The notes under the pieces are model-generated. The model had not been told where the DNA came from. It did not search any database and saw only the letters and a list, made by a program, of their open reading frames with translations. A stretch of 64,000 bases of DNA from JAXLWB01 sp046328715 (GTDB lineage: Bacteria > Chloroflexota > Anaerolineae > Caldilineales > Caldilineaceae), in assembly GCA_046328715.1 (NCBI GenBank), contig JAXLWB010000012.1, positions 166,487 through 230,486 of the forward strand, written 5' to 3'. A program made the translations under genes and the position numbers. Positions within the stretch are counted from its first letter, which is position 1; every line of letters begins with the position of its first letter. Below, one piece after another: positions 8,925-17,356 of this stretch.

Positions 8925-9578
8925 ATGACCGATTTGACGATTGAAGTCCAGGGGGAAAGTGTTCAATTGTTGCCAGAACGAGCGTTGTATTGGCTGCGCA
9001 CCAAAACGCTCTTTATTGCCGATCCGCACTTTGGCAAGGTAGCGACCTTTCAAGTGCACGGAGTGCCGCTGCCTGCAGGTAGTGACGGCAGCACGTTGCA
9101 GCGCTTGAACCAAGCATTAGAGCGCAGCAAGGCAGAAAAGCTAATTATTCTCGGCGATCTCTTTCACACCGCCCGTGGACGAGATGCCGGTTTGCAGCAA
9201 GCGTTGGCCGAATGGCGGCAACAACATAGCAGCCTGCCCATCTATCTGGTTCGGGGTAATCACGACCGCCATGCTGGCGATCCGCCGGGGGAATGGAACT
9301 TTCACTTGGTCGATGGCCCGACCCCAGGACCGTTGTGGGTGCTGAATCATGAGCCGGTCGAGCCAGCCTCGGGCTACGCCTTAGTCGGCCATCTCCACCC
9401 GGCGATCCGGCTCTTTGGGCGTGGCCAACAGTCGTTGAAGTTGCCCTGCTTTTGGTTTGGGGCCAAGTGCGGTGTCCTGCCCGCTTTTGGCGAGTTTATC
9501 GATCACGGCCTGATCCAGCCACAAAAAGGGGATCAACTCTTTGCCGTAGGTGAAGGGAAGGTTTTTGCGCTGTCTTGA
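8925..9578 (+). CDS. pdeM: Ligase-associated DNA damage response phosphoesterase
   Basis: A 217-residue calcineurin-like metallophosphoesterase. Metal-site motifs: DPHFGK (~residue 32), GDLFH (~77), GNHDRH (~112), and the late GHLHP (~151). It matches the PdeM type encoded with ligase, helicase and nuclease (TIGR04123-like), predicted to act on DNA ends. Its start is 32 bp after the helicase stop, completing a four-gene rightward operon. The order exonuclease-ligase-helicase-phosphoesterase is complete and apparently undamaged here. Confidence 0.92.
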   Translation: MTDLTIEVQGESVQLLPERALYWLRTKTLFIADPHFGKVATFQVHGVPLPAGSDGSTLQRLNQALERSKAEKLIILGDLFHTARGRDAGLQQALAEWRQQHSSLPIYLVRGNHDRHAGDPPGEWNFHLVDGPTPGPLWVLNHEPVEPASGYALVGHLHPAIRLFGRGQQSLKLPCFWFGAKCGVLPAFGEFIDHGLIQPQKGDQLFAVGEGKVFALS

Positions 9579-9612
9579 TAACCCACGGTGCACAAGTAGC
9601 GCAGATGAAATT

Positions 9613-9737
9613 AACACAAAGGCGCAAGAGAGCAAAGACGCAGGGTGTTATTTTGTTCATGCGCATTCCACGACATGAAAGTAACAGATCGAGTCTGTTT
9701 CTTTCCTTGCATCCTTGCGTCTTTGCGACCTTGCGTT
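9613..9737. repeat. Inverted repeats of the AAAGACGCAAGG type
   Basis: AACACAAAGGCGCAAG...AAAGACGCAGG at the left is complementary to CCTTGCGTCTTTGCG..CCTTGCGTT at the right. Both arms are short tandem repeats with a period near 7-8 bp. The element fills the gap between the convergent pdeM and histidine kinase genes. Confidence 0.55.
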
Positions 9738-9767
9738 AAAACTCTTCGAGTGCTCCTCACCAACCTC

Positions 9768-10865
9768 TTAGGCCACTTTTTCCGGCTGCGGGATGATGAC
9801 AGAAAAGCAACTGCCACGATTGATTTCGCTCTTCACTTCGAGCCGCCCGCCTTGTGCCTCGGTAAAAACCTTACAAATCCACAAACCCAAACCCGTTCCA
9901 ACTTCATTCGCTGTCCCTGTCCGGCTAAAGGGTGTGAAGGGTGTCAGTGACTCTTGATAGCGTTTAGCATCAAAACCAATTCCGTTATCACGCACATAAA
10001 AGATGACTTCCCGGCTTCCTTTTGTGACCCCCAGCACCACTTTTCCATCCTGCTCTGGTACAAACTTGATGGCATTGAGCACCAGGTTATTGAGCACCTG
10101 CACTGTTTTGGGTAGGTCGAGCCAGAGCACCATGCAAGCGGTGCTGTCCGCTTCGTGTTCGAGGCGAAAATTGACATGTTTGTAGATAGCAATTGGCTGT
10201 ACGGTTCGTTCTACACGTTCAAATAGGGCGGTAACCGTGGTTTGCACCGGGTTGATCTGAATCGTCTTCGTCTCAGCACGTACCAATTCGAGCATATTGT
10301 TCATCAGCAAGAGTTGGTCTTCGGCAATCCGCTTAATGTTAATTGCGTCTTGGCGCGCCGTGGCGGATTTGCAGTTGCAGCCATTGACCTTCGTCTCAAT
10401 CAGATCGCTCAGTATCATGATGGCGCTGAGAGGGGAGCGGATGTCATGGGAAAGGGTGGCCATAAAGGTGACTCGGGCGCGTAACAGATCGTCCAGATCG
10501 CTGACAACTTTTCGTGTACTGGCCATCAATACCCCAGCTTCATCGGTAAAGTGGAGCGGAAGTTGAGGGATGATTTTGTCAGTCTGGTATTGTCGAAGCG
10601 CTTCGGCGGTGGCAAGAACGGGCAAGATTAGCTGCCTTTGCAACCACAGCGTGCCGAAGGCACCCAATAACGTCGCCAGTAGCGTGACAGCCACAACCCA
10701 GATCGATGTTGCACGGCCAATAGAACCAGACCAAAGTAAGTAGCCAATCAGGAATAACAGCGGAAGGTGCGTTCCAACAAAAGCAATCACTTGAAACTTC
10801 AACAGATACGATTTACCCAGCCTGCTCCGGTGCAACCATTCATAGATCAGCAGCTTTTTTTCCAT
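9768..10865 (-). CDS. Sensor histidine kinase
   Basis: A 365-residue membrane kinase. Two N-terminal membrane segments (about residues 22-44 and 49-75) are followed by a HAMP-like linker, a HisKA domain with the phosphoacceptor in ATLSHDIRSPLSA (~residue 140), and a HATPase domain with N box NLVLNAIKF, G1 DNGIGF and G2 GTGLGLWICK. It has almost no extracytoplasmic loop, so it may sense the membrane or an internal cue. A Cys-containing segment NGCNCKSATA (~160-169) sits just after the H box; role unknown. No response regulator gene is adjacent. Shine-Dalgarno GAGGA precedes the ATG. Confidence 0.9.
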   Translation of the reverse strand: MEKKLLIYEWLHRSRLGKSYLLKFQVIAFVGTHLPLLFLIGYLLWSGSIGRATSIWVVAVTLLATLLGAFGTLWLQRQLILPVLATAEALRQYQTDKIIPQLPLHFTDEAGVLMASTRKVVSDLDDLLRARVTFMATLSHDIRSPLSAIMILSDLIETKVNGCNCKSATARQDAINIKRIAEDQLLLMNNMLELVRAETKTIQINPVQTTVTALFERVERTVQPIAIYKHVNFRLEHEADSTACMVLWLDLPKTVQVLNNLVLNAIKFVPEQDGKVVLGVTKGSREVIFYVRDNGIGFDAKRYQESLTPFTPFSRTGTANEVGTGLGLWICKVFTEAQGGRLEVKSEINRGSCFSVIIPQPEKVA

Positions 10866-11346
10866 CTTTCCTCACGATCCTCTCCTATCCCGCGAAAGAC
10901 AACATGAAATTTTTGAAATTTTGTAACGAAAACTTACATTTACTTCTTTATTTCTAACAAATTACAATCTTTCAATTTCAGAAAATTGTACCAATCCACT
11001 TTTTAGGATGCTTCGTCAGATAGAAACAGCGGCACAGCTTAACAAATTGTAACTTTCAGTCTCGGTTCCGCTCAGACCAAGGCGGAATCTATGGAATGAT
11101 GGTTTGAGTTGGAAGTACTCCTATGCGACGAAGCAACCGCCATTGGTAAGGGCATTCAAGCTTGCTCTGATTACGCAGTGTGGCTGATCGATTGATGCTT
11201 GAGAATAGTCGCTTAGGATATCGCTTTCTCAGAAATGTAGATAAAACAGGGGTTTGAATAAGGGTTAAGACAGTTTAATATGTAAGGTTTCTTTCTCCAA
11301 ATATTCGAAACAGTTTTATTCAATTACAACGATCAGGAGATTACTC
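10866..11346. other. 481-bp AT-rich intergenic region
   Basis: Lies between the divergent kinase and ferritin-like genes. No coding sequence, strong hairpin or clear consensus promoter recognised. Repeated TTGTAAC-type AT-rich stretches occur at about 10918-11060. Probably holds the promoters of both flanking genes. Confidence 0.5.
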
Positions 11347-11958
11347 ATGAACATGGATACACAAGTCAGCGAATTGCTTGACTTTACACTTTCTCGCCGC
11401 AACTTGGTGCGCGGCAGCATTGCTACTGGCGCAGTTTTCCTAGCCACAAGTGTAGGCTTAAGCAAAGCCTTTGCCCAAGAAAGTACGGACGAGGATATTT
11501 TACAGTTTGCCTTGACCTTAGAGCACCTGGAGGCACGCCTGTATGTGGAAGCATTAGCGACGGGTCTGCTTAAGGGTAAAGAAAAAAACTACCTGCAAAG
11601 TTTTGGTGCCCACGAAGCAGCTCACGTCAAAGCACTAAGCGACACGTTAACCACCCTTGGTGCCAAACCAGCAGATGCACAGAGCAGCTACAACTTCCCT
11701 GCCTTCAACACACGTGAAGACATTCTGAACTTTGCCAAGGTGGTCGAAGACACGACGGTCGGCGCTTATCAAGGGGCGGCCGCAGCACTGCGTAACAAAA
11801 CAATCCTGGCTGCAGCAGGCAGCATTGTGCAGGTCGAAGCTCGCCATGTTGCCATGATCAACCTACTGCTCAATCTCGACCCAGTGCCCACTGCCGTTAC
11901 CCCCAGCCTAAGCGTGGATGAGGTAAATAAAGTGGTGATCCCACTTTTCAGTACCTAA
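11347..11958 (+). CDS. Tat-exported ferritin-like domain protein
   Basis: A 203-residue protein. A Tat signal (SRRNLVRGS, hydrophobic stretch, cleavage near AFAQE) is followed by a four-helix ferritin-like domain (PF13668 type) with ALTLEHLEARLY, HEAAHVKAL and VEARHVAMI carrying plausible carboxylate/His metal ligands. Tat export fits a protein folded around metal in the cytoplasm. The function of these desiccation/stress-associated proteins is unknown. A paralogue of the same layout lies at 13566-14240. Shine-Dalgarno AGGAG precedes the ATG. Confidence 0.85.
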   Translation: MNMDTQVSELLDFTLSRRNLVRGSIATGAVFLATSVGLSKAFAQESTDEDILQFALTLEHLEARLYVEALATGLLKGKEKNYLQSFGAHEAAHVKALSDTLTTLGAKPADAQSSYNFPAFNTREDILNFAKVVEDTTVGAYQGAAAALRNKTILAAAGSIVQVEARHVAMINLLLNLDPVPTAVTPSLSVDEVNKVVIPLFST

Positions 11959-12010
11959 CCGAATAGAACGAGCTTTAGTCCATGCACTCGATTTGCTCAG
12001 GAGTTTGTCC

Positions 12011-13513
12011 ATGAAACAGTTGCCCGAGCCACGCATTATCGTACTCGAACCCAATGCACTGGTACGATACAGCCAACCCAGAATTCGCCGCAGGCGCAAG
12101 CTACTTTCGCGCCCTCTGCTTAGTTCTGTGTTGGCATGCGCGATTGCGATATCGGCCTGTGCAGTGACCTATAAACCTGCTGAGATTACAGCTCAATATA
12201 CTACACCTTCGAGTGTAAGTACCGTCTTCTTGCCAACGGCGACACCAACTATCCCCGAAAACCATTCAAGCGTCGAAACAACGCCAACAGAAATCGCAAC
12301 CCTTGCAGCACCTGTGGAGAGTAAAGCGTTGCCCACTGCGCAACCGCAACCATCCGCAGCCGAGATGCATGCTTCAATGCTACGTGCCACGCTCAACGCC
12401 CTCTTCGGTGAACATGTGGCGCTGCTATCAAGTGCCACTGACGCGACCCTGCGTGGGCGCAATGTAGAAGTTGCAGCCGCCACACAAGCGTTGGATGTTA
12501 ACTCGGTAGCAATTGCCGAGATGATCGGTTTGGTCTATGGAAAAGAAGCCGGAGTGAACTTTCTACCCTTGTGGCGCAAACAAGTCGATTCCCTTCTCGA
12601 CTATACGAATCCTAGTGGCCGGGATAATGAAAAGGGACGTCAACAAGCACTGGATCAGCTAGCCACCTCCGGCGAAGAAATCAATGCCTTTCTCGCAGCG
12701 GCCAATCTCAACCTGCCCGGCACCACCATTGCCGAATTGTTGCGTCAATATGTTACAACGCTCACGGCAGTCATTGATGCCCAAGCGGCCAAAACGGCGC
12801 AAGCCTCAGGCAATCAGATGAATGCCTATCCAGCATTGCGTACAGCTTTTGCACACATGGATATACAAGCGGAAACAGTAGCAGTGGCAATTGCAGATCA
12901 GTTCCCGGCCCGATTTCCAGGTCGTGCTGATACACCCGCTGCCAGCCTCCATTCGACCTTAGTACAACTCTTCGCTGAACATGCACTGCTGCTGATCAAA
13001 ACCGTCGACGCAGCTATCCATGCGCGCACGATTGAGTACGAAGCCGCCTTTGCTGCGCTGGATGCCAACAGCATAGCGCTGTCCAGCGCGGTCCGCTCCT
13101 TGTACGGTTACGATGCGGGAAGTACCTTTCAGCGACTGTGGCGCACTCATATTGGGCTCTTTATCGATTATACCCTGGCACTAATCGACCGAAATCAGGC
13201 GACCAAAGCACAGACTCTTGACAAACTGGCGCAGTCGACACAGGAGATTGCCGCCTTTCTCCATGCGGCCAATCCAGAGCTATCAACGGACTTTGTTGCC
13301 GGGTTGCTGAGCGAACATGTCCAGAGCACCCGGTCCGCCATCGATGCAAGTGCTGCCAATGAACTGAAAACTTATTACGCCGCTCTACACGCTGCCTATA
13401 GCCAGATGAGCATGCTCGCTAACAGTTTAAGTGCCACCTTGCTGGACGATTTTCCCAGCAAGTTTGGTGACTACGAAGCAAGCCGAACAAATCAAGTCAC
13501 CGCAGATGAGTGA
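12011..13513 (+). CDS. Predicted lipoprotein with a duplicated helical module
   Basis: A 500-residue protein of unknown function. A basic N-terminus and hydrophobic stretch end in a lipobox-like AISAC (~residue 43), then a Thr/Pro-rich linker. Two copies of an all-helical module follow (about residues 119-305 and 313-495). Both share LNALFGEH/LVQLFAEH, a DVNSVAI/DANSIAL motif, LWRKQ/LWRTH with a following DYT, AANLNLP/AANPELS, and a terminal DQFP/DDFP segment. From memory this pattern occurs in secreted proteins of Bacillus and relatives, sometimes labelled copper amine oxidase, a label not supported by any catalytic motif here. ATG at 12011 follows TCAGGAG. It lies between the two ferritin-like genes, suggesting joint export and function. 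Confidence 0.75.
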   Translation: MKQLPEPRIIVLEPNALVRYSQPRIRRRRKLLSRPLLSSVLACAIAISACAVTYKPAEITAQYTTPSSVSTVFLPTATPTIPENHSSVETTPTEIATLAAPVESKALPTAQPQPSAAEMHASMLRATLNALFGEHVALLSSATDATLRGRNVEVAAATQALDVNSVAIAEMIGLVYGKEAGVNFLPLWRKQVDSLLDYTNPSGRDNEKGRQQALDQLATSGEEINAFLAAANLNLPGTTIAELLRQYVTTLTAVIDAQAAKTAQASGNQMNAYPALRTAFAHMDIQAETVAVAIADQFPARFPGRADTPAASLHSTLVQLFAEHALLLIKTVDAAIHARTIEYEAAFAALDANSIALSSAVRSLYGYDAGSTFQRLWRTHIGLFIDYTLALIDRNQATKAQTLDKLAQSTQEIAAFLHAANPELSTDFVAGLLSEHVQSTRSAIDASAANELKTYYAALHAAYSQMSMLANSLSATLLDDFPSKFGDYEASRTNQVTADE

Positions 13514-13565
13514 ACTTTCGTTATTCGCTATCATAAACGCCCGTTGACGGGCAAGGAGAGTTACT

Positions 13566-14240
13566 ATGCACAAGAAACTGAACCCAACCAGTCTAAACCG
13601 TCGCAATTTTCTCAAGAGTAGCGCAATCGCACTGGTTGCGACCTCTCTCCTGGGTACACACCTGCTGTCAACACCCGCCTTGGCACAAACAGCTATGAGC
13701 GACCTGGACATCCTCAATTATGCGTTGACATTGGAGCACCTAGAGTCCAGAGCCTATAAGGATGTCAACAGCCTCGGTCTACTCAGCGGCAGAGCCAAGG
13801 ATTATTTCATCGCAATTGGCAATCATGAAGCAGCACACGTTGTGGCGCTGACAGGCGCAATCACCAAGCTTGGCGGCACGCCGGTCCGTGCGCAGGAAAA
13901 GTACAACTTCCCCACCTTTAAGACACAGGCCGAGGTCTTGACCTATTTTCAGATGTTGGAAGAATTGGGAGCAGCCGCTTACCTTGGTCAAGCTGGCAAC
14001 ATCAAGGATAAGGATCTGCTGACCGCTGCCGTCGGTATCCACAACGTGGAAGGCCAACATGCGGCAGTCTTGGCCGATCTGACGGGTCAGGCACCGTCAC
14101 CGATCTTTGCCCAAGCCAAGACGATGGAGGAGGTGTTGGCCGTCGTCACGCCACTGTTAAGCAGCGCACCGACTGCCATGCCACGCACTGGGCGTGGCGA
14201 GAACAAACATGCGCCAAGTTTGCGCAGTGCAGGATGGTAG
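13566..14240 (+). CDS. Second Tat-exported ferritin-like domain protein
   Basis: A 224-residue paralogue of the protein at 11347-11958. Tat motif NRRNFLKSS, cleavage near ALAQ, then ALTLEHLESRAY, NHEAAHVVAL and VEGQHAAVL, the same positions as in the first copy. The C-terminal ~25 residues (MPRTGRGENKHAPS...) are basic and unlike the paralogue. Shine-Dalgarno GGAGAG precedes the ATG. The order ferritin-like, duplicated-module lipoprotein, ferritin-like, sortase looks like one surface-protein locus. Iron oxidation or storage outside the cytoplasm is possible, but the metal ligands need structural comparison. Confidence 0.83.
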   Translation: MHKKLNPTSLNRRNFLKSSAIALVATSLLGTHLLSTPALAQTAMSDLDILNYALTLEHLESRAYKDVNSLGLLSGRAKDYFIAIGNHEAAHVVALTGAITKLGGTPVRAQEKYNFPTFKTQAEVLTYFQMLEELGAAAYLGQAGNIKDKDLLTAAVGIHNVEGQHAAVLADLTGQAPSPIFAQAKTMEEVLAVVTPLLSSAPTAMPRTGRGENKHAPSLRSAGW

Positions 14241-14423
14241 GATGCAATAGCTCGGCACTTAACCAGATAGAACCATGTATTGCTCCCTTACCAAAAGTGT
14301 GAAACCCTAAAACGTCCCCGGCATGGCGCAGAAAGTTGTAGATACTATGGAAATCGTTTGCGCCGTACCAGGACGTTTACCACACACTTTACCTAGAAGA
14401 GCGATTTGTCTTGACACCATGTT

Positions 14424-15203
14424 ATGTTTCGCTTCATCTCATTAGGCTTCGGCATTCTTTGCCTCCTCTGTGCTGGAACTCTTCTGTTTTACACACCAGC
14501 TCCGTCCAGGAAGAGTATTGAATTACCGGCACCTGCCACAGCGCAGAGCATGTCACCCGTCATGGTCACGCCGCAGCGCACTGCTATGCCAACATCGACA
14601 ACCGAACCCACTACAACGCCAGCCGCCAGCGGCGAGATCGAAGCCACGGTAGAGGCATATCTGGCTCAGAGCAAATCAGTCAGTGCTGCACAACCACCTA
14701 TTACAACACAAGCCGTCAGCACAGCGGCCCCGATTCGTTTGACGATTCCAAGCCTAAAATTGGATGCGTTGATTGAACAAGTCGGGCAGCGTAGCGACGG
14801 AGCGATGGACACACCGAGTCTTGTAGAGGATGTTGGATGGTATAGGCTGGGTGTAGCACCTGGCGAGGTAGGTAGGGCAGTGATTGCAGGCCATTTGGAT
14901 TTGGTCGATGGTTCGCCTGCCGTTTTTTGGGATATAGGAAAGCTAGAGGCAGGTGACGAGGTAATTGTCTATGCCGAGGACGGGACAGAGTATCACTTTC
15001 GGGTGATGCGCAAGCAGCGCTACGCCTACGAAGACGCACCACTTGAAGAGATCTTTGGCTTCTCATTGCGGAGCGAACTCAACTTGATTACCTGTGCCGG
15101 AACCTGGGATCGCAAAGAGAGCAACTACGCGAGTCGCTTGGTGGTCTATACCCGGCTATTCAAAACTGTCTCGCCGACCGCTCGTCTCAAGCCCATCCAG
15201 TAA
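14424..15203 (+). CDS. Sortase (class E/F-like) transpeptidase
   Basis: A 259-residue protein: one N-terminal membrane anchor (residues ~5-24), a ~80-residue Thr/Pro/Ala-rich linker, then a sortase domain from ~100 (IRLTIPSLKLDALIEQ). The catalytic set is visible: His157 (AGHLD), Cys224 (LITCAGTWD) and Arg238 (ASRLVVY). Sortases cleave a C-terminal sorting motif and attach or join surface proteins. No LPxTG-like sorting signal followed by a membrane helix was found in the window, so substrates must be elsewhere or use another motif. It lies ~180 bp after the exported ferritin-like/lipoprotein group. Confidence 0.88.
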   Translation: MFRFISLGFGILCLLCAGTLLFYTPAPSRKSIELPAPATAQSMSPVMVTPQRTAMPTSTTEPTTTPAASGEIEATVEAYLAQSKSVSAAQPPITTQAVSTAAPIRLTIPSLKLDALIEQVGQRSDGAMDTPSLVEDVGWYRLGVAPGEVGRAVIAGHLDLVDGSPAVFWDIGKLEAGDEVIVYAEDGTEYHFRVMRKQRYAYEDAPLEEIFGFSLRSELNLITCAGTWDRKESNYASRLVVYTRLFKTVSPTARLKPIQ

Positions 15204-15252
15204 TTTGTAGCAAGCTAAGCATAAGAGCATTTCGTTCCCCGAAGTACCAAGA

Positions 15253-15855
15253 TTATTCCAGCTTCTGTGAAAGGGCAACCAGATCCAGTTCAGTCGAAGG
15301 TGTCAAATCGGCCTTTAGCACACGCTGCATCAGTTGCAGGGCTTGCTCATTGTGGTCTATATCTTCAGAGGCTACACAATCAGCAGGTACAATGACCTCG
15401 AACTCGCGCATATAGGCATCATTGGCTGTGAACAGCACACAGATGTCGCCGGCAAGGCCGGTAAGGATCAGCCGCTTTGCACCGACATAGCGCAGCAGCA
15501 GATCGAGGTTGGTCAGATAAAAGGCAGAATGGCGTGGTTTGAGAACAAAATAATCATCCGGGTCGGGCCGCAGGAGTTTGACAATTGGCTGACCACGAAC
15601 ATCTTGTTCCAGCATATCTTTGACCAATTTTTCGCGGTCTGAGCGCCAGCGACCAAAGTTATCGTTGGCATAGATCACCGGAATTCCAGCTTGTTTGGCT
15701 TGCGCTTTTAAGCTGGCAATTCTCTTGGCCATCGGAAGCGCATAAGGAAGCAGCGCTTCACCGCCCTCAAATTCCAAATCGTTGATCACGTCAATCAGAA
15801 TCAGGGCAACACTGGCTTGCTCTTCGATATGGTTTAGTGGATCGCGCGTTGGCAT
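15253..15855 (-). CDS. Isochorismatase-family cysteine hydrolase
   Basis: A 200-residue single-domain hydrolase. The triad is visible: Asp in LILIDVINDL (~residue 22), Lys in VLKPRHSAF (~106), and Cys139 in GDICVLFTA. The KPRHSAF motif is the usual conserved site. Members hydrolyse amides or enol ethers (nicotinamidase, N-carbamoylsarcosine amidase, isochorismatase); substrate cannot be assigned. Its start is 4 bp downstream of the stop of the 203-aa helical protein on the same strand, so the two are likely one transcript. Confidence 0.88.
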   Translation of the reverse strand: MPTRDPLNHIEEQASVALILIDVINDLEFEGGEALLPYALPMAKRIASLKAQAKQAGIPVIYANDNFGRWRSDREKLVKDMLEQDVRGQPIVKLLRPDPDDYFVLKPRHSAFYLTNLDLLLRYVGAKRLILTGLAGDICVLFTANDAYMREFEVIVPADCVASEDIDHNEQALQLMQRVLKADLTPSTELDLVALSQKLE

Positions 15856-15859
15856 AGGA

Positions 15860-16471
15860 TTACATCAGGGTTTGTTGCGAAGTTGCCAGTGAAAGATTGC
15901 CTTTGCCGAGAAGGTGACTCGGAAGCCATGCCTTCTGAGTATTGAGGGTTGCCTGTCCAGCCACAGCAGCATCCGCCTCCACGGCTTCAACACTCAGCTC
16001 CTGCGTAACCAATTGCGGAATGATCTTGATAATTTGGTTGAGCAAGGGGGTAAGCGCCTTCAAGTGATGCAAGGCAAGCACTGCACTGTCGGCATCATGC
16101 AGCGCCATACCTTGGGTATGAAGCATGGTGTACTCAACCGTCATCGAGCTCAATGCCACATAATCATCGTGCAGCATGCGCGAGAGCGGTGAGCAGGGCG
16201 AATCGCAAAAGCGCTTGGCATAGGGAGTTGAACGGCTTGCCCTGGTCGCAATAAAGGGACGCTCGACGGCAAAGGTTTCGAGGTGCGCCTCAAGTTCAAG
16301 ACAATTCACTTTGGCAAGTTGCTTGATGCGAGAAAAGAGTTCTGCCACGTCATTGCCTTGTCTTGCACTGATCTTTTCCACTTGCCATTTGCTGGCTTCG
16401 TAGAGGTGGCGATTAGAGGCCAGGAGTTCGGCCAGGGATTGGTAAAGAATGAGTTCACGTGTGGGAGGCAT
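15860..16471 (-). CDS. Uncharacterised helical protein
   Basis: A 203-residue protein with no signal peptide or membrane segment; no family recognised with confidence. It is predicted mostly alpha-helical, with a His/Glu-bearing middle (LHTQGMALHDADSAVLALHHL) reminiscent of ferritin-like or DUF892 helical bundles but without a firm motif match. The C-terminus is Ala/Ser/Leu-rich. It lies directly upstream of the isochorismatase-like gene and downstream of the DUF892 gene on the same strand, separated from the latter by two perfect hairpins. Confidence 0.65.
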   Translation of the reverse strand: MPPTRELILYQSLAELLASNRHLYEASKWQVEKISARQGNDVAELFSRIKQLAKVNCLELEAHLETFAVERPFIATRASRSTPYAKRFCDSPCSPLSRMLHDDYVALSSMTVEYTMLHTQGMALHDADSAVLALHHLKALTPLLNQIIKIIPQLVTQELSVEAVEADAAVAGQATLNTQKAWLPSHLLGKGNLSLATSQQTLM

Positions 16472-16533
16472 AGACTTCCTTTTTATGGCATATACTCATA
16501 TGGAAACGATTCAGCCTGATCCCTCCTGTTACT

Positions 16534-16565
16534 GAGTCGCACATTCGGAGAAAAATGTGCGACTC
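16534..16565. repeat. Perfect 11-bp stem hairpin
   Basis: Arms GAGTCGCACAT / ATGTGCGACTC with a 10-nt loop. Between the DUF892 gene and the helical protein gene; could be a terminator-like or processing hairpin, though no T-run is present. Confidence 0.6.
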
Positions 16566-16594
16566 AAGTAAGGTTATTATTTGGGAGGCTGGTA

Positions 16595-16638
16595 AGAAGC
16601 AGGAGACAAGACCTTTTACGCTCTTGTCTCCTGCTTCT
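16595..16638. terminator. Perfect 17-bp stem hairpin downstream of the DUF892 gene
   Basis: Arms 16595-16611 (AGAAGCAGGAGACAAGA) and 16622-16638 with a 10-nt loop. It is ~45 bp past the DUF892 stop on the minus strand. No strong T-tract follows, so termination is plausible but not certain; the arm sequence resembles the GGAGACAAGA-type tandem repeats elsewhere in the window. Confidence 0.55.
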
Positions 16639-16681
16639 CGCATCTTGCAATTGTTTTAGGCACCCAGCAAGAGGTAATCAA

Positions 16682-17308
16682 TTAGGCGCGTGTCGTCTCT
16701 TTTTGGCTGGAGCTAGCTTTCCGCTTGGCGGTACTGCCATTGCTTTGGCCGTTGTTCTTCTTAGACGAACTGCCGTTGCCATTGTCGTCCATCGCCTTGG
16801 CGTTGATGCCATTCTTGAAAAGGCCGCCTTCGGCCAGGCTGGTGAGCTTCTTGTCGGTCTCACCTTCCTCGTCCAGGGTGACTTGCAAGAGTTCCCTGGC
16901 GTCACTTTCGCCTAGATGTTGAGCGAAGGTGCGTACTGTGCCGTAACCAGCGATCTCATAGTGTTCAACTCGTTGGGCGGCTGCGATCAAGGCTGCATCC
17001 TTTACATCGGAATCGCCCTTCATCTTGATCACTTCGTCACCCTCTTTGATCAACCCTTTCATTGCCTCACAAGGCTTACCCTTCAGGCTGACGCCCATGT
17101 TGGAAAGAATGGTTTCCAGCCGTTCAGCATGGGTTTGGGTTTGATTGAGATGTTGCGTAAAGCCCTTCTTGAGGTCCGGCGCTGTAGCAGCATCGGCCAT
17201 CTTCGGCAGCGCTTTGATAAGCTGATTCTCAGCATCGTAAAGGTCCTGCAATTGCTCGACATAAAGATCATTCAGATCCTTCATTTCTGTATTTGTTGAC
17301 TTAGCCAT
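16682..17308 (-). CDS. DUF892 (YciF/YciE-type ferritin-like) stress protein
   Basis: A 208-residue protein. Residues ~8-165 match the DUF892 family: LNDLYVEQLQDLYDAENQL, a HLNQTQTHAERLE segment, RVEHYEIAGYGTVRTFA, and LDEEGETDKKL. These Glu/His pairs are the usual di-iron-like ligands. The last ~40 residues are a Ser/Asn/Lys-rich basic tail (SSSKKNNGQSNGSTAKRKAS), which could bind nucleic acid or act as a linker. YciE/YciF proteins are general or envelope stress proteins of unknown activity. Strong Shine-Dalgarno AAGGAG. Third ferritin-fold gene within 6 kb. Confidence 0.9.
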   Translation of the reverse strand: MAKSTNTEMKDLNDLYVEQLQDLYDAENQLIKALPKMADAATAPDLKKGFTQHLNQTQTHAERLETILSNMGVSLKGKPCEAMKGLIKEGDEVIKMKGDSDVKDAALIAAAQRVEHYEIAGYGTVRTFAQHLGESDARELLQVTLDEEGETDKKLTSLAEGGLFKNGINAKAMDDNGNGSSSKKNNGQSNGSTAKRKASSSQKETTRA

Positions 17309-17356
17309 TTTGTTTCTCCTTGAAACAAATCATATTACATTTGGGGTAGGGCGAAC

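Noticed and set aside
16455..16643. 62-codon minus-strand frame overlapping the hairpins at 16534-16638
   Set aside because: It is built largely from the two hairpins and lacks a ribosome site.
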